A stretch of 64,000 nt of DNA from Aliiroseovarius sp. F20344 (GCF_023016155.1 NZ_JALKBG010000008.1:1180501-1244500), one strand, 5' to 3'; counted from the stretch's first letter, positions 8,552 through 17,594 are shown. Numbers and translations are program-made. Notes: generated from the sequence alone by a model not told the origin.

Positions 8552-9658
8552 TTAAAGAGACATGTCATCCCGGTGGATCAACGCCGCTCGACCCGGATGG
8601 CCAAGGATCGGTTCAATCTGGTCAGACCGCTGCCCTTTGATTGCCCGTGCTTCATCGGCGGTATAGCCGACCAGCCCCGCCCCAAGATGGGTTCCGTCGG
8701 GTCCTTGAATGTCCACAGGATCCCCCCGGTGGAAACTGCCGACCACATCGGTCACCCCGGCCGAAAGCAGGGACCTACCCGATTGGAGTGCCACAACAGC
8801 GCCCTGATCCAGAACCAAAATGCCCTGAGGTTTCATCGACGCGATCCAATGTTTGCGCGCGGCCTTTGGCGTGGTGCGCGCGGTAAATAGCGTGGACGGC
8901 GCGCCGTTCATGAGCGTTGTCAGGGGGTTAAGGCGAGACCCTTCGGTGATCGTCATGTCACACCCTGCCCCGGTCGCGGTCTTGGCAGCCATCACCTTGG
9001 TCTTCATGCCGCCTTTGGACAGCCCAGTGCCAGCGTCCCCAGCCATCGCCTCGATCTCGGGCGTGATTTGGGTGATCACATCATAGCGCTTTGCCGAAGG
9101 ATCGGTTTTGGGATTGCCAGAATAAAACCCGTCGACATCCGACAGAAGCACCAGGTGATCTGCGCCGATGGTTACGGCCACTTGGGCAGCTAAGCGGTCA
9201 TTGTCTCCAAAGCGAATTTCATCCGTCGCGACCGTGTCGTTTTCATTCACGATTGGAACAACGTCCAATGATAGGAGCGTTTCAAGCGTAGCCCGCGAGT
9301 TTAGGTAGCGACGACGATCTGCGCTGTCTTCGAGCGTAACCAGCACCTGCGCGGTCGTTGCGCCCAACGGGGTCAGCGCCTCTTCATACGCTCGGGCCAA
9401 GCGGATCTGACCAACCGCGGCTGCGGCCTGTGATTGCTCAAGCGACAGAGTTCCCAACGGAAGGCTCAGCACGCCCCGCCCCAAGGCGATGGAACCCGAG
9501 GACACCAGAACCACATCCGCCCCCGACGCCTTGAACGATGCAACATCCGCACACAGTGACCCCAGCCAGTCGGCCTTAAGCGCACCCGTATCGGCATCAA
9601 CCAGCAAGGCTGATCCGATTTTGACAACGATGCGTTTTGCGTCGCTTAGGGCTGCCAC
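8552..9658 (-). CDS. proB: Glutamate 5-kinase
   Basis: A 368-residue two-domain enzyme. The amino acid kinase domain (residues about 5-255) has [33 protein letters not shown] and [13 protein letters not shown]; a C-terminal PUA domain (about 275-355) is present, as in E. coli ProB. It phosphorylates glutamate in the first, proline-inhibited step of proline synthesis. The start lies inside the end of obgE (13-nt overlap), so translation is probably coupled. Confidence 0.96.
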   Translation of the reverse strand: MAALSDAKRIVVKIGSALLVDADTGALKADWLGSLCADVASFKASGADVVLVSSGSIALGRGVLSLPLGTLSLEQSQAAAAVGQIRLARAYEEALTPLGATTAQVLVTLEDSADRRRYLNSRATLETLLSLDVVPIVNENDTVATDEIRFGDNDRLAAQVAVTIGADHLVLLSDVDGFYSGNPKTDPSAKRYDVITQITPEIEAMAGDAGTGLSKGGMKTKVMAAKTATGAGCDMTITEGSRLNPLTTLMNGAPSTLFTARTTPKAARKHWIASMKPQGILVLDQGAVVALQSGRSLLSAGVTDVVGSFHRGDPVDIQGPDGTHLGAGLVGYTADEARAIKGQRSDQIEPILGHPGRAALIHRDDMSL

Positions 9659-10677
9659 TTTTCTTCTTCCTCAACAGGTTTTTGCCGGATGCGATCTTCC
9701 GAGATCTCCTTGCGCAAAGCGCGCAACACATCAGTTGTGCCTTGTTTGGCAACGCCCGACATAAACATCACGGGGCCAGCAACGGCCTCTAACGCAGCTT
9801 GTTTTTCTACCCGTTCTTCATCATCCAAGGCGTCAACCTTGTTCAGAACTGTCACACGAGGTTTGCCGCCCAGAATGTCACCGTAATTCTCGATCTCGTT
9901 GATGATGGTCTGATAGTCCGCAACGACGTCTTCTGACGTGCCATCCACCAGATGCAAAAGCACTGCGCAGCGTTCCACGTGACCAAGAAACAGATCGCCC
10001 AACCCGCGCCCCTCGGACGCCCCTTCGATCAGGCCGGGAATGTCAGCAACGACGAACTCTGCCCCGTCGACACCCACAACGCCCAGATTGGGGTGCAGCG
10101 TAGTGAAAGGATAGTCGGCAATTTTTGGGCGCGCATTTGACGTCGCCGCAAGGAAGGTGGATTTGCCCGCATTGGGCAGCCCCAAAAGCCCCACATCAGC
10201 AATGAGTTTCAGGCGCAGCCATATCGTGCGCTCGATCCCCGGCTGACCAGGATTGGCACGACGTGGCGCGCGGTTGGTCGAGGATGTGAAATGAAGGTTG
10301 CCAAAGCCACCATTGCCGCCTTTGGCAATCACATAGCGTTGGCCCACTTCGGTCATGTCGGCCAGTACGGTTTCTTCGTCTTCGTCCATAACCTCGGTTC
10401 CGACGGGCACCCGAAGCACAATGTCGTCGCCATCAGCGCCGGTACGTTGCTGGCCCATACCAGGGCGTCCATTGCCTGCGAAAAAGTGCTGCTGATAGCG
10501 GAAGTCGATCAACGTGTTCAGTCCGTCCACAACCTCAACAATGACCGAGCCACCACGCCCGCCATCGCCACCATCTGGACCGCCATATTCGATGTATTTC
10601 TCGCGCCGGAACGACACACAGCCGCCGCCGCCGGATCCGGACCGGATATAGACTTTGGCTAGATCGAGAAATTTCAT
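9646..10677 (-). CDS. obgE: Obg/CgtA GTPase
   Basis: A 343-residue ribosome-associated GTPase. The glycine-rich OBG fold (1-158) includes [15 protein letters not shown] and GGPDGGDGG. The G domain has G1 GLPNAGKST, switch and G3 VVADIPG, and G4 NKVD. Obg is an essential factor in late 50S assembly and stress control. Its location next to the L21/L27 genes is very common in bacteria, although here acetyltransferase genes intervene. Confidence 0.97.
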   Translation of the reverse strand: MKFLDLAKVYIRSGSGGGGCVSFRREKYIEYGGPDGGDGGRGGSVIVEVVDGLNTLIDFRYQQHFFAGNGRPGMGQQRTGADGDDIVLRVPVGTEVMDEDEETVLADMTEVGQRYVIAKGGNGGFGNLHFTSSTNRAPRRANPGQPGIERTIWLRLKLIADVGLLGLPNAGKSTFLAATSNARPKIADYPFTTLHPNLGVVGVDGAEFVVADIPGLIEGASEGRGLGDLFLGHVERCAVLLHLVDGTSEDVVADYQTIINEIENYGDILGGKPRVTVLNKVDALDDEERVEKQAALEAVAGPVMFMSGVAKQGTTDVLRALRKEISEDRIRQKPVEEEEKWQP

Positions 10678-10763
10678 GACACGCGCCTTTCTGCTTTGTC
10701 ACAGGCGATAGAGGGAAATGGGGCAAGTCTCAAGGGCAGAGCCATGCCCCGCTTGGCATTTGC

Positions 10764-10940
10764 TTAGTCCTGCGGTCGCAAAAGCTGGAAATTCCGCAAG
10801 GACGCATGGCCGACCGGATGCGGCCCATTCGCCGTATTCCGCACCACATCGAAGTCGGACACCAGAACCAACATCGCGTCAAAAACGGACGGCTGACTGC
10901 CGCGCACGGTCAGGCGCTTGGTTTTGAGCTGAGTGTTCAT
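10764..10940 (-). pseudogene. Truncated GNAT acetyltransferase remnant
   Basis: A 58-codon frame starting at ATG 10940, which overlaps the preceding acetyltransferase stop in an ATGA arrangement. The first 45 residues resemble a GNAT N-terminus: LKTKRLTVRGSQPSVFDAM, then LVSDFDVVRNTANGPHP. The frame then ends at a TAA, without the acetyl-CoA site (normally about 170 residues in total). The 85 bases remaining before obgE are too few to hold the rest. I read this as a third tandem GNAT gene reduced by an internal deletion. A short functional peptide cannot be excluded. Confidence 0.65.
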
Positions 10941-11455
10941 TGCGACACTTCCCAATCAGATCGTGTGAGCCGCATTTTGATCAGGGTTTCTGGGCAATCG
11001 CGCGAAACGCAGTGCTGGGCCTCGATCTCGCCGGTATCACGGAAGCCAAGCGACATCAGCACTGCGCGCGAGGCGTCGTTCTCGGGGAAATGACCCGAGG
11101 TGATTTCCCTGACATCTGACGTTTTAAAAAGATGATCCACCAGCGCACCGGCGGCTTCTTTCATCACTCCACGACCGTGATGATCACGCCCGAGCCAATA
11201 GCCCAACGACCCATCGATCCCGACTACCCCGATCACTTTGCCCGTCTCCTCAATCGCCAGCCCACCATAGGGGGAGCTTCGCGTAAGATGATCAAGAAAG
11301 CCTTCATAATCAGCATAGCTATAGGGATGCGGCACGACGGTAAGCCAGCGCGCGACCTCAAAATCATTTAAGGCACTCACTACTTGGTCGGCATCATCAG
11401 CTGCTAAAGGCCGCAGCACAAATCGCTGCGTCTCAATCCGTATAACGTTTTCCAT
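10937..11455 (-). CDS. GNAT-family N-acetyltransferase (RimJ/RimL type)
   Basis: A 172-residue acetyltransferase: IETQRFVLRPLAADDADQV at the N-terminus, EVARWLTVVPHPY, the strand VIGVVGIDGSLGYWLGRDHHG, then the acetyl-CoA region GRGVMKEAAGALVDHLF, and NDASRAVLMSLGFRDTGE. The type often acetylates protein N-termini or small amines; the substrate is unknown. It lies 9 bp after another GNAT gene to which it is clearly related in layout, suggesting an old duplication. Confidence 0.85.
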   Translation of the reverse strand: MENVIRIETQRFVLRPLAADDADQVVSALNDFEVARWLTVVPHPYSYADYEGFLDHLTRSSPYGGLAIEETGKVIGVVGIDGSLGYWLGRDHHGRGVMKEAAGALVDHLFKTSDVREITSGHFPENDASRAVLMSLGFRDTGEIEAQHCVSRDCPETLIKMRLTRSDWEVSQ

Positions 11456-11464
11456 TGCAAAGAC

Positions 11465-12004
11465 TTACGCCATCTTTCTGATGTAAGTCCAAGTTGGAAC
11501 CGTGACGCCACGGGCAACTGAATGGCTTTCAGCATCGCCAATGTATTCAAACCCTGCATGGGTCAGTACACGTGCTGACGCTGGGTTGTCCTGAAAGACC
11601 TCAGCGAAGATCGAGCTGTTGCCCAAGGGGTTTGACGCAATCAGGGCACTGACGGCTTCAGAGGCAATTCCTGCATTCCAAAATCCGGGCGCAACCCAAT
11701 AGCCCAGCTGGCTTTGGCCCCGATCCAGTGAGGTTAGCGTGATCACGCCAACAACATTGTCCTGATTCTTGCCGAGTCCGTCCATGACCCAAACGTCTTC
11801 ATCACGTGTCTCAGACAAGGCCCGTTCGATGAAGGCCTCGGTCACGCCGGGCGGCAAAGGATGCGGGATCGAGCGCGTGCCTTCGGCAACACGCTTGTCT
11901 GACGCAGACATATTCAACGCGCCAAGATCGGACGAACGTACTGGGCGCAGGACAAAACGATCCGACGGAATGGTCGGCTGAGTTCTTATTTCCACATGCT
12001 TCAT
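11465..12004 (-). CDS. GNAT-family N-acetyltransferase (RimJ/RimL type)
   Basis: A 179-residue acetyltransferase. It has SDRFVLRPVRSSDLGALNM, VAEGTRSIPHPLPPG, LGYWVAPGFWNAGIASEAV (acetyl-CoA loop) and NPASARVLTHAGFEYIGDA. ATG 12004 is preceded by AGGAGGGAAGGCC; a longer frame to 12055 has no such site. It is the first gene of the cluster GNAT-GNAT-remnant-obgE-proB-proA, separated from rpmA by a strong terminator, so it probably has its own promoter. Confidence 0.85.
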   Translation of the reverse strand: MKHVEIRTQPTIPSDRFVLRPVRSSDLGALNMSASDKRVAEGTRSIPHPLPPGVTEAFIERALSETRDEDVWVMDGLGKNQDNVVGVITLTSLDRGQSQLGYWVAPGFWNAGIASEAVSALIASNPLGNSSIFAEVFQDNPASARVLTHAGFEYIGDAESHSVARGVTVPTWTYIRKMA

Positions 12005-12101
12005 GGCCTTCCCTCCTCTGAAAAGCTCAGAATGCACTGACTGTTCATTTCCCATGACCCACGACTAATCTGCATATCGGGCAGTTTTAGGGCGTTCATA
12101 T

Positions 12102-12116
12102 GAACCTGAGATGAAC
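12102..12116. promoter_or_regulatory. Candidate LexA (SOS) box GAAC-N7-GAAC
   Basis: A perfect copy of the direct-repeat LexA operator known from Rhizobium and Rhodobacter (GTTC-N7-GTTC read on the minus strand) lies about 100 bp upstream of the first GNAT start. Just beside it is a perfect 12-bp palindrome, GTTCATATGAAC (12094-12105). By chance about two such octamer patterns are expected in 64 kb counting both strands, so the single site is only suggestive. Confidence 0.35.
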
Positions 12117-12139
12117 AGGCAGATAATCTTCAAATACAA

Positions 12140-12172
12140 AAAGAAAAGGGGCCGGCTATCACAGCCGGCCCC
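12140..12172 (-). terminator. Intrinsic terminator of rplU-rpmA
   Basis: Minus-strand stem GGGGCCGGCT / AGCCGGCCCC (10 bp, loop 5 nt) followed by TTTTCTTTTT. It starts 30 bases past the rpmA stop and separates the ribosomal protein genes from the GNAT-obgE cluster. Confidence 0.9.
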
Positions 12173-12201
12173 TGGTTTTTCACAACCTTGTTAGGTTCGG
12201 C

Positions 12202-12471
12202 TTACTCAGCGGCCTCCGCCACTGGGAGAACCGAAATAAAGGTGCGGCCTTTAAGGCCCTTGTGGAATTTGACGGTGCCTTCGCTGGTTGCAAAGATTGT
12301 GTGATCTTTGCCCATGCCCACGTTTTCACCCGGCCACATCTTGGTACCGCGCTGACGCACGATGATGTTGCCCGGGATCACAACCTGACCACCGTATTTC
12401 TTAACACCAAGGCGACGACCGGCTGAGTCGCGGCCGTTACGGGATGAACCGCCTGCTTTTTTATGTGCCAT
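12202..12471 (-). CDS. rpmA: 50S ribosomal protein L27
   Basis: An 89-residue L27. The N-terminus is [20 protein letters not shown], the flexible tail that reaches the peptidyl transferase centre, with no cleavable extension of the Firmicutes type. The body has [18 protein letters not shown] and [11 protein letters not shown]. It follows rplU by 21 bp and shares its transcript. Confidence 0.98.
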   Translation of the reverse strand: MAHKKAGGSSRNGRDSAGRRLGVKKYGGQVVIPGNIIVRQRGTKMWPGENVGMGKDHTIFATSEGTVKFHKGLKGRTFISVLPVAEAAE

Positions 12472-12492
12472 TCTATCTCTCCTTAGCTCTTG

Positions 12493-13152
12493 TTAACCTT
12501 TGGCCAATTCTTTGGCCTGCTCAACCCAGCCTTCACGCTCGATGCGGCCTTTGAACGAAAGTGCTTCGTCGAACTTGGCAATATCATCGGCGCCCCAGGC
12601 AGCGATTTGAGCGAAGGTGGTTACACCAGCTTCCAGCAGTTTCTTCTCAAGCGCCGGACCTACACCCGACAGTTGCTTAAGATCATCGGCACCAGCGGGT
12701 GCTTCTGCTTTAGCGGCTTTCTTCGGCGCTGCTTTCGCAGGAGCTGCTTTCTTGGCAGGGGCTTTCTTAGCGGGTTTTGCAGCTCCAACAGCCGCACCCG
12801 AAACCGAACCTGCACCGATGGCAGCTTTCACACCCGATTTGTCCGCACCCTTTTCTAGGATGTCGGTCACGCGGAGCAGCGTCAGTTGCTGACGGTGACC
12901 CTTGGTGCGCTTCGAGCTGTGCTTACGGCGACGCTTCACGAAGTGAATGACTTTTTCGCCTTTGATCTGGTCGATAACTTCTGCCTGCACGCCAGCACCG
13001 TCTACGGTGGGTGTGCCGACAGTTCCGCCGACCATCAGAATCTCGTTGAACTGGACTTTTTCGCCAGCATCGGCCGCCAGCTTTTCGACGCGCAGAACGT
13101 CACCAGCTTGGACCTTATACTGCTTGCCGCCGGTTTTCATAACCGCAAACAT
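12493..13152 (-). CDS. rplU: 50S ribosomal protein L21 with C-terminal helix-hairpin-helix extension
   Basis: A 219-residue protein, about twice the length of typical L21. Residues 1-104 are a complete L21 (MFAVMKTGGKQYKVQAGD, VIHFVKRRRKHSSKRTKGHR). Residues 120-153 form an Ala/Lys/Pro-rich linker. Residues 156-219 form a helix-hairpin-helix domain (DLKQLSGVGPALEKKLLEAG, AQIAAWGADDI, FKGRIEREGWVEQA) like that at the C-terminus of alphaproteobacterial NuoE. ATG 13152 follows GAAGGAAG; the longer frame to 13338 lies in the leader. The extended form is common in the Rhodobacterales, to my knowledge, but its role is unexplained. Confidence 0.95.
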   Translation of the reverse strand: MFAVMKTGGKQYKVQAGDVLRVEKLAADAGEKVQFNEILMVGGTVGTPTVDGAGVQAEVIDQIKGEKVIHFVKRRRKHSSKRTKGHRQQLTLLRVTDILEKGADKSGVKAAIGAGSVSGAAVGAAKPAKKAPAKKAAPAKAAPKKAAKAEAPAGADDLKQLSGVGPALEKKLLEAGVTTFAQIAAWGADDIAKFDEALSFKGRIEREGWVEQAKELAKG

Positions 13153-13309
13153 ATGATCTTCCTTCATAATCCGCGTCCTGTGGCCCCGACATATGCCGGT
13201 GTTTGGCGAAGGGCCCATCCCTTCTATTGCCTCGAACTGCGCATCCGCCACTTGCGTTTTGGACATAGTTTTAAGTTCCCGCACAGGATAACCTAGGCAG
13301 GAATGGCGG

Positions 13310-13338
13310 CTTATCGGGTGGAATGGGATTAAAGTCAA
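13310..13338 (-). promoter_or_regulatory. Predicted sigma-70 promoter of rplU-rpmA
   Basis: On the minus strand: TTGACT (-35, 13338-13333), a 17-bp spacer, then GATAAG (-10, 13315-13310). Transcription would begin near 13303, giving a leader of about 150 nt before the rplU ATG. The -35 matches five of six consensus bases and the -10 four of six. Confidence 0.5.
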
Positions 13339-13446
13339 GGCAAATTGGCCAAGGAAACACGCTATTTTCCAACCATGCAGGCAGCCCCTTGCGACCTTGC
13401 CTTAGTCATAATAGCCAAGGGAGGTAAGCCATACCAGCCAGAACGG

Positions 13447-15615
13447 ATGCGCGACATGCTGCCTTTGAATTCAATCCAGATCCCTGCCCTGTTTCAAAAA
13501 GCAGCCACGCTGGCACGTGCGGGCAAACCCGTCGACGCATTAAAGGTCCTTTCGCAGCTGGAAACGATGGCACCTATGCGCGCCGAAATTCCATTTCAAC
13601 AAGCCCAGATTCTTCAACAAATGGGCGACAATTCTGCGTCGCTTGCCGCATATGAGAAGGCATCCCGCCTCGCCCCCGGCGAACAAGCCGTCTGGCGGGC
13701 CTACGTCACGCTGGCAGCGTCGATGGATGAACAAGCGCAGTCAGGCGTCGCAAAGCAGCTGAAAGGCGCGAAGCTACCAAGCGCAGAGCGTAAAAAGCTA
13801 ATAGCCCTTCTGAGAGGCAAGGCAAACAAAACACATCGGACCAGCAAAACTGCAACCAAGTCCGAGATTGAAGCCCTCACCGCCCTCCTGAACGCTGGGC
13901 AAGCAAAGGATGCGGAACAACAAGCCCGCACCCTTCTAACCCGCGGGCCGAATGAGGCGATTTCGGTCATCCACGGTGTCGCCTTGGCAGCTCTTGGTCA
14001 GGCAGAGGCGGCTGAACAGGCCTTCAAAACTGCACTCACGGCAGATCCCGACTATGGCGAGGCCTTGGCGCAATATGGACAGTTCCTTTTGCTGCAGTCC
14101 CGTCGGATTGAAGCAAAACACGTTCTGGAACGCGCGCGTACCGTCATTCCGGACAACCCGATTGTCTTGGGCAATCTGGGAAAACTCTATACGGACATCA
14201 ACGCGCCTAGCGATGCACTGGAATGCCTTGATGCTTTGTTAAAGATTGCCCCAGGCAATGCCGCAGGCTTGTTTACCCGCGCCCAGGCAAGGCTATCCCT
14301 TGAGGATGCAGCTGGCACGATCGAAGACCTTGATGCACTAAATGGCAAAAACGCCCCAGCAGGTGAAGTTCTCGCCCTGCGCGCGATGGCTGAAAAGTTG
14401 CGCGGGAATCTGCAGGCGTCCAAGGACGCAATCACCCAGGCGCTGGAAACTGAGCCAAATAAACTACGCGTCGTGACGATGGCTGCCAATTTGCTTCAGC
14501 AAAGCGGTGACTTTGATGGGGCCGAGACTGTCCTGCGGGATGCGCTCGCGCGGGGGGTCCGATCGGGCAGTGTCTACCGCATGGTCACTCAAGGTCGAAA
14601 GCTTAAGGCAGACGATCCGCTGATTGATGAGATGAAATCGCTCTGGGAAAGACAAGATCTTCCTGATGAGACCCGTGTCGATTTGGGATACGGGCTGGTG
14701 AAAGTGATGGAGGATCAGAAAGACGCAGAAGCGGCCTGGACCTATCTATCGCGTGCCAATGACGTGATGGCACGCCTCTATCCGCACGATGCGACAAATG
14801 AACAAAGCAACTTCGACCGCTTCAAGGCTTTCTTAAAAGGATTCGACCCTGCGCGGATCGGAACTTGCGGCTTTGATCAAAACAGCACCATCTTTGTAAC
14901 CGGCCTGCCCCGCTCTGGCACGACACTGGTCGAACAAATCCTCGCCAGCCATTCGACCGTCACCGGAGGGGATGAACTGGGAGTTTTCCACCCGATGGGT
15001 TTCAAACAGGTCGCGGAAGTCGCCAAAACTGGCGGCCATATCACCGATATGACGGATGCGCAGTTCGATGGGCTTGGGCGCGACTACCAACAGGCCATCG
15101 ACATCCGCCTTCCCGATGCGGATCGTATTACGGACAAGACGATTTCGACCTATCAGATTGCGCCATTGGTCTGGCTGTCCATGCCAAAAGCTAAGATCGT
15201 CGCTTTGCGACGCGATCCCCGCGATAATCTGTGGTCGATCTTCAAAAACCGATTTGTCCCCGGCCTGCACCGATACAGCTATTCGCAATCCGCTTTGGTG
15301 CAGACCTACAGGCTTTATACCGAGTATCTGGCGTTGTGGCGCGAGATGGCACCTGATCGCATCCACGAGATATCTTACGAGGATCTGGTCGACGATCCCG
15401 AAACCGAAATACGCAAACTGTTAGAGTTCTGTGAATTGGAGTGGGAAGAGGCCTGCCTTGATTTTCACAAGACGAAACGAGATGTAAAAACGCTTTCCGT
15501 CGCGCAGGTTCGCCAACCGCTTTACAAAAGTTCAGTTGGTAAATGGGAACCCTATGCCGAGCACCTTAAAGAGCTTCTGGACGGATTGGCCAAGATAGAG
15601 AAATCTGGAAACTGA
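13447..15615 (+). CDS. TPR-repeat sulfotransferase
   Basis: About 722 residues. The N-terminal two thirds are tetratricopeptide repeats (for example IPALFQKAATLARAGKPVDA, QILQQMGDNSASLAAYEKA, FKTALTADPDYGEALAQYG). A sulfotransferase domain (Sulfotransfer_3) begins near residue 475, with the PAPS 5'-phosphosulfate loop VTGLPRSGTTLVEQILASHS, the 3'-phosphate region VALRRDPRDNLWS, and a C-terminal YKSSVGKWEPY. It would transfer sulfate from PAPS to a protein or glycan. The start is uncertain: ATG 13447 or 13456 is favoured over 13345 because the first 34 codons lack TPR character. Convergent with the DUF2059 genes. Confidence 0.82.
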   Translation: MRDMLPLNSIQIPALFQKAATLARAGKPVDALKVLSQLETMAPMRAEIPFQQAQILQQMGDNSASLAAYEKASRLAPGEQAVWRAYVTLAASMDEQAQSGVAKQLKGAKLPSAERKKLIALLRGKANKTHRTSKTATKSEIEALTALLNAGQAKDAEQQARTLLTRGPNEAISVIHGVALAALGQAEAAEQAFKTALTADPDYGEALAQYGQFLLLQSRRIEAKHVLERARTVIPDNPIVLGNLGKLYTDINAPSDALECLDALLKIAPGNAAGLFTRAQARLSLEDAAGTIEDLDALNGKNAPAGEVLALRAMAEKLRGNLQASKDAITQALETEPNKLRVVTMAANLLQQSGDFDGAETVLRDALARGVRSGSVYRMVTQGRKLKADDPLIDEMKSLWERQDLPDETRVDLGYGLVKVMEDQKDAEAAWTYLSRANDVMARLYPHDATNEQSNFDRFKAFLKGFDPARIGTCGFDQNSTIFVTGLPRSGTTLVEQILASHSTVTGGDELGVFHPMGFKQVAEVAKTGGHITDMTDAQFDGLGRDYQQAIDIRLPDADRITDKTISTYQIAPLVWLSMPKAKIVALRRDPRDNLWSIFKNRFVPGLHRYSYSQSALVQTYRLYTEYLALWREMAPDRIHEISYEDLVDDPETEIRKLLEFCELEWEEACLDFHKTKRDVKTLSVAQVRQPLYKSSVGKWEPYAEHLKELLDGLAKIEKSGN

Positions 15616-15617
15616 AC

Positions 15618-16523
15618 CTAAAGCTCTTCTTCTTGGGAAAAGACGCCAACGGCGCTTCCCAAATCGCTCGACAATCGCAGGTAAACTGCGTCAAACGCGC
15701 TGAACAACGCCTGGTTCAAAGCTTGTCCTGTCGGTGTTTCGGAAAACGCAACATAGCGTGCCAAAGCGCCCTCATCGACACGCTCATATGCCGTATGAAG
15801 ATAAGCATACATCCATTCCGATGTGTCCGTTCGGATATCGCTTTCCTGCGACCAAACATGTGTGAGTATCTCATCCTCGGTCATATGACCGGTGGAGTCT
15901 GGCAAGCTTTGATTGAGCCTACTTAGAAACACGAAATTAGAATTCAGCGCACCCATCACGTTCAGTTCAATCAGGTCGTTTTTATCAATGTAACGCCCGA
16001 TGATATCGTCCAGATCTTCCGGCGTATCCCCTTGCAGCCAGCGCTCTCGTGCGTCTTGTTCAACGTCGACATCCAGAAAGGCACGGCGGGCCGAGATTTC
16101 GTGCTGAATGATATCCTGCATCTCTTCACGTTTGTAAAAATTGCAGAGATCCGCCAAATCCGATTGTTGCAGGCTCTGACGAAATTGCTGTCTCAGCTCA
16201 TGGGTCAACTCGGTTTCATCGTAGATCTTGTTGACCGCGGCATCCCACCGTGGGCCACCATCATGGCCCAACAAATCTATGTCAGACGACATGGCCATTT
16301 CAAGCCCCTCGTCATGCAGGATCGACACCATGTCAGCCATGCCCAATAGGGTCCATAACTCTTCAAAGCGTTGGGTTTCGCCGGCCTGAAATTGTTCGGA
16401 CCCTTGCTGAACTACACCTGTATTCGTCGTCTCCGCCCCAAGCGGAATGGCAACACTAAAAGACAGCGACAGCGCCGCAATAGCACCCTTGACCGGGTAA
16501 GATATCAGAAACCGATTGATCAC
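15618..16523 (-). CDS. Secreted DUF2059-family protein A
   Basis: A 301-residue exported protein with signal peptide (hydrophobic 14-27, cleavage near PLGA-E). Downstream it is helical: FEELWTLLGMADMVSILHDE, LADLCNFYKREEMQDIIQHE, YVAFSETPTGQALNQALFSAF. The last segment is the DUF2059-like helix pair (SPxG near the end). Function is unknown. It is a divergent paralogue of the next gene, with which it overlaps by 4 bp (ATGA). Confidence 0.7.
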   Translation of the reverse strand: MINRFLISYPVKGAIAALSLSFSVAIPLGAETTNTGVVQQGSEQFQAGETQRFEELWTLLGMADMVSILHDEGLEMAMSSDIDLLGHDGGPRWDAAVNKIYDETELTHELRQQFRQSLQQSDLADLCNFYKREEMQDIIQHEISARRAFLDVDVEQDARERWLQGDTPEDLDDIIGRYIDKNDLIELNVMGALNSNFVFLSRLNQSLPDSTGHMTEDEILTHVWSQESDIRTDTSEWMYAYLHTAYERVDEGALARYVAFSETPTGQALNQALFSAFDAVYLRLSSDLGSAVGVFSQEEEL

Positions 16524-17341
16524 AGCTCTTGCTCTGGTGAAAGCTCTCCAAGCCGGCTGGCGAGGGTTTCATAGCGATTGGCCATGATCTCGAACTGAAC
16601 CGCATTCAGGATTTCATAAACCTGACCCATCTTTGGGTCCTGAAGGGCAGACAGATAGTCAATCAAATCAGCCTCGCTGACGTCGCGATAAGCATAGGCG
16701 TTGGCAACCAGTGAGTTCTCTTCGATCCCGTCCCGCATGATATCGGTCTGGCTTTGCAGGATACCGCGCAGATCATTTTCATTCATCTCAAGCTCACTGG
16801 CCCCTGCTGCCATAGCGGCCAACAAATACCGCACCTGAATTTCGATCAGGGAGCGTATGGCAGTATCCGTTGAGCCAATCGCATCGCCCATCGCCTTATA
16901 AACCTGCACGCGCAAATCGCCGGATTCCAGCAATTCTGCAACAATATCAGCCCCTTCCGAATACTTCACCTCGTCTTCGGTCATGTGGCTTTCGTTTTCA
17001 ACCTCAACCAAACGCTGACCCAAGGGGCTTTCATAAAACGCCATACCATGATCCAGAACATCCTGAGGCAGGACTGCGGATAGCATTTCAATGGCATCAT
17101 CCAGCATGGACTTAGGTTCGAACACCTCTTCCGCCAGTTCTTGCCATTGACGCCCAAACACGTCCGGGTCTTCGCCGGTCAATGCGGGGCCTGCCATCGC
17201 GCCCAATTGGATCGATTCAATTGCTACATCGAAACCGGTAATCTTCAGGAAGGACCTGATTTCAGTTTCATCGCTTGCCGATGCCATCGTGGCCGGCAAA
17301 AGAACAGCGGCTATAAAGCCCATAATCCTGTTAATAATCAT
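16520..17341 (-). CDS. Secreted DUF2059-family protein B
   Basis: A 273-residue exported helical protein with signal peptide MIINRIMGFIAAVLLPAT, probable cleavage after ASA. It shows FLKITGFDVAIESIQLGAM, MAFYESPLGQRLVEVENESH and, near the end, LIDYLSALQDPKMGQVYEIL, the two DUF2059-like helix motifs. ATG 17341 is chosen because the signal peptide starts there. It is upstream of and coupled to paralogue A. No catalytic motif is evident; a periplasmic structural or chaperone role is possible but unsupported. Confidence 0.7.
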   Translation of the reverse strand: MIINRIMGFIAAVLLPATMASASDETEIRSFLKITGFDVAIESIQLGAMAGPALTGEDPDVFGRQWQELAEEVFEPKSMLDDAIEMLSAVLPQDVLDHGMAFYESPLGQRLVEVENESHMTEDEVKYSEGADIVAELLESGDLRVQVYKAMGDAIGSTDTAIRSLIEIQVRYLLAAMAAGASELEMNENDLRGILQSQTDIMRDGIEENSLVANAYAYRDVSEADLIDYLSALQDPKMGQVYEILNAVQFEIMANRYETLASRLGELSPEQEL

Positions 17342-17504
17342 GTTATTATCTAAGGTATCCAACTTTGGTTTCCGCCCAAGACTATCGCTGAGCACTCCCA
17401 ATGCCAAGCGGTGCCTCATCACGTTTAATCCAGCATTTCCAAAATAGGTGAAAAAAGTGGTTGCACATGCGGCGTAGGCGAATTATTTCCCCCAAGACCC
17501 CCGC

Positions 17505-17594
17505 GGAGAGGTGCCGGAGTGGTCGAACGGGGCGGTCTCGAAAACCGTTGTGGGTGCAAGCCTACCCAGGGTTCGAATCCCTGTCTCTCCGCCA
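17505..17594 (+). tRNA. tRNA-Ser (anticodon CGA)
   Basis: A 90-nt class II tRNA with encoded CCA (17592-17594). The acceptor GGAGAGG pairs with TCTCTCC; the anticodon stem GCGGT/ACCGT holds the loop CTCGAAA with anticodon CGA, reading UCG. The long variable arm TGTGGGTGCAAGCCTACCC and the T arm CAGGGTTCGAATCCCTG confirm serine identity. There is no integrase or repeat at its 3' end, so it is not occupied by an island. Confidence 0.97.
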
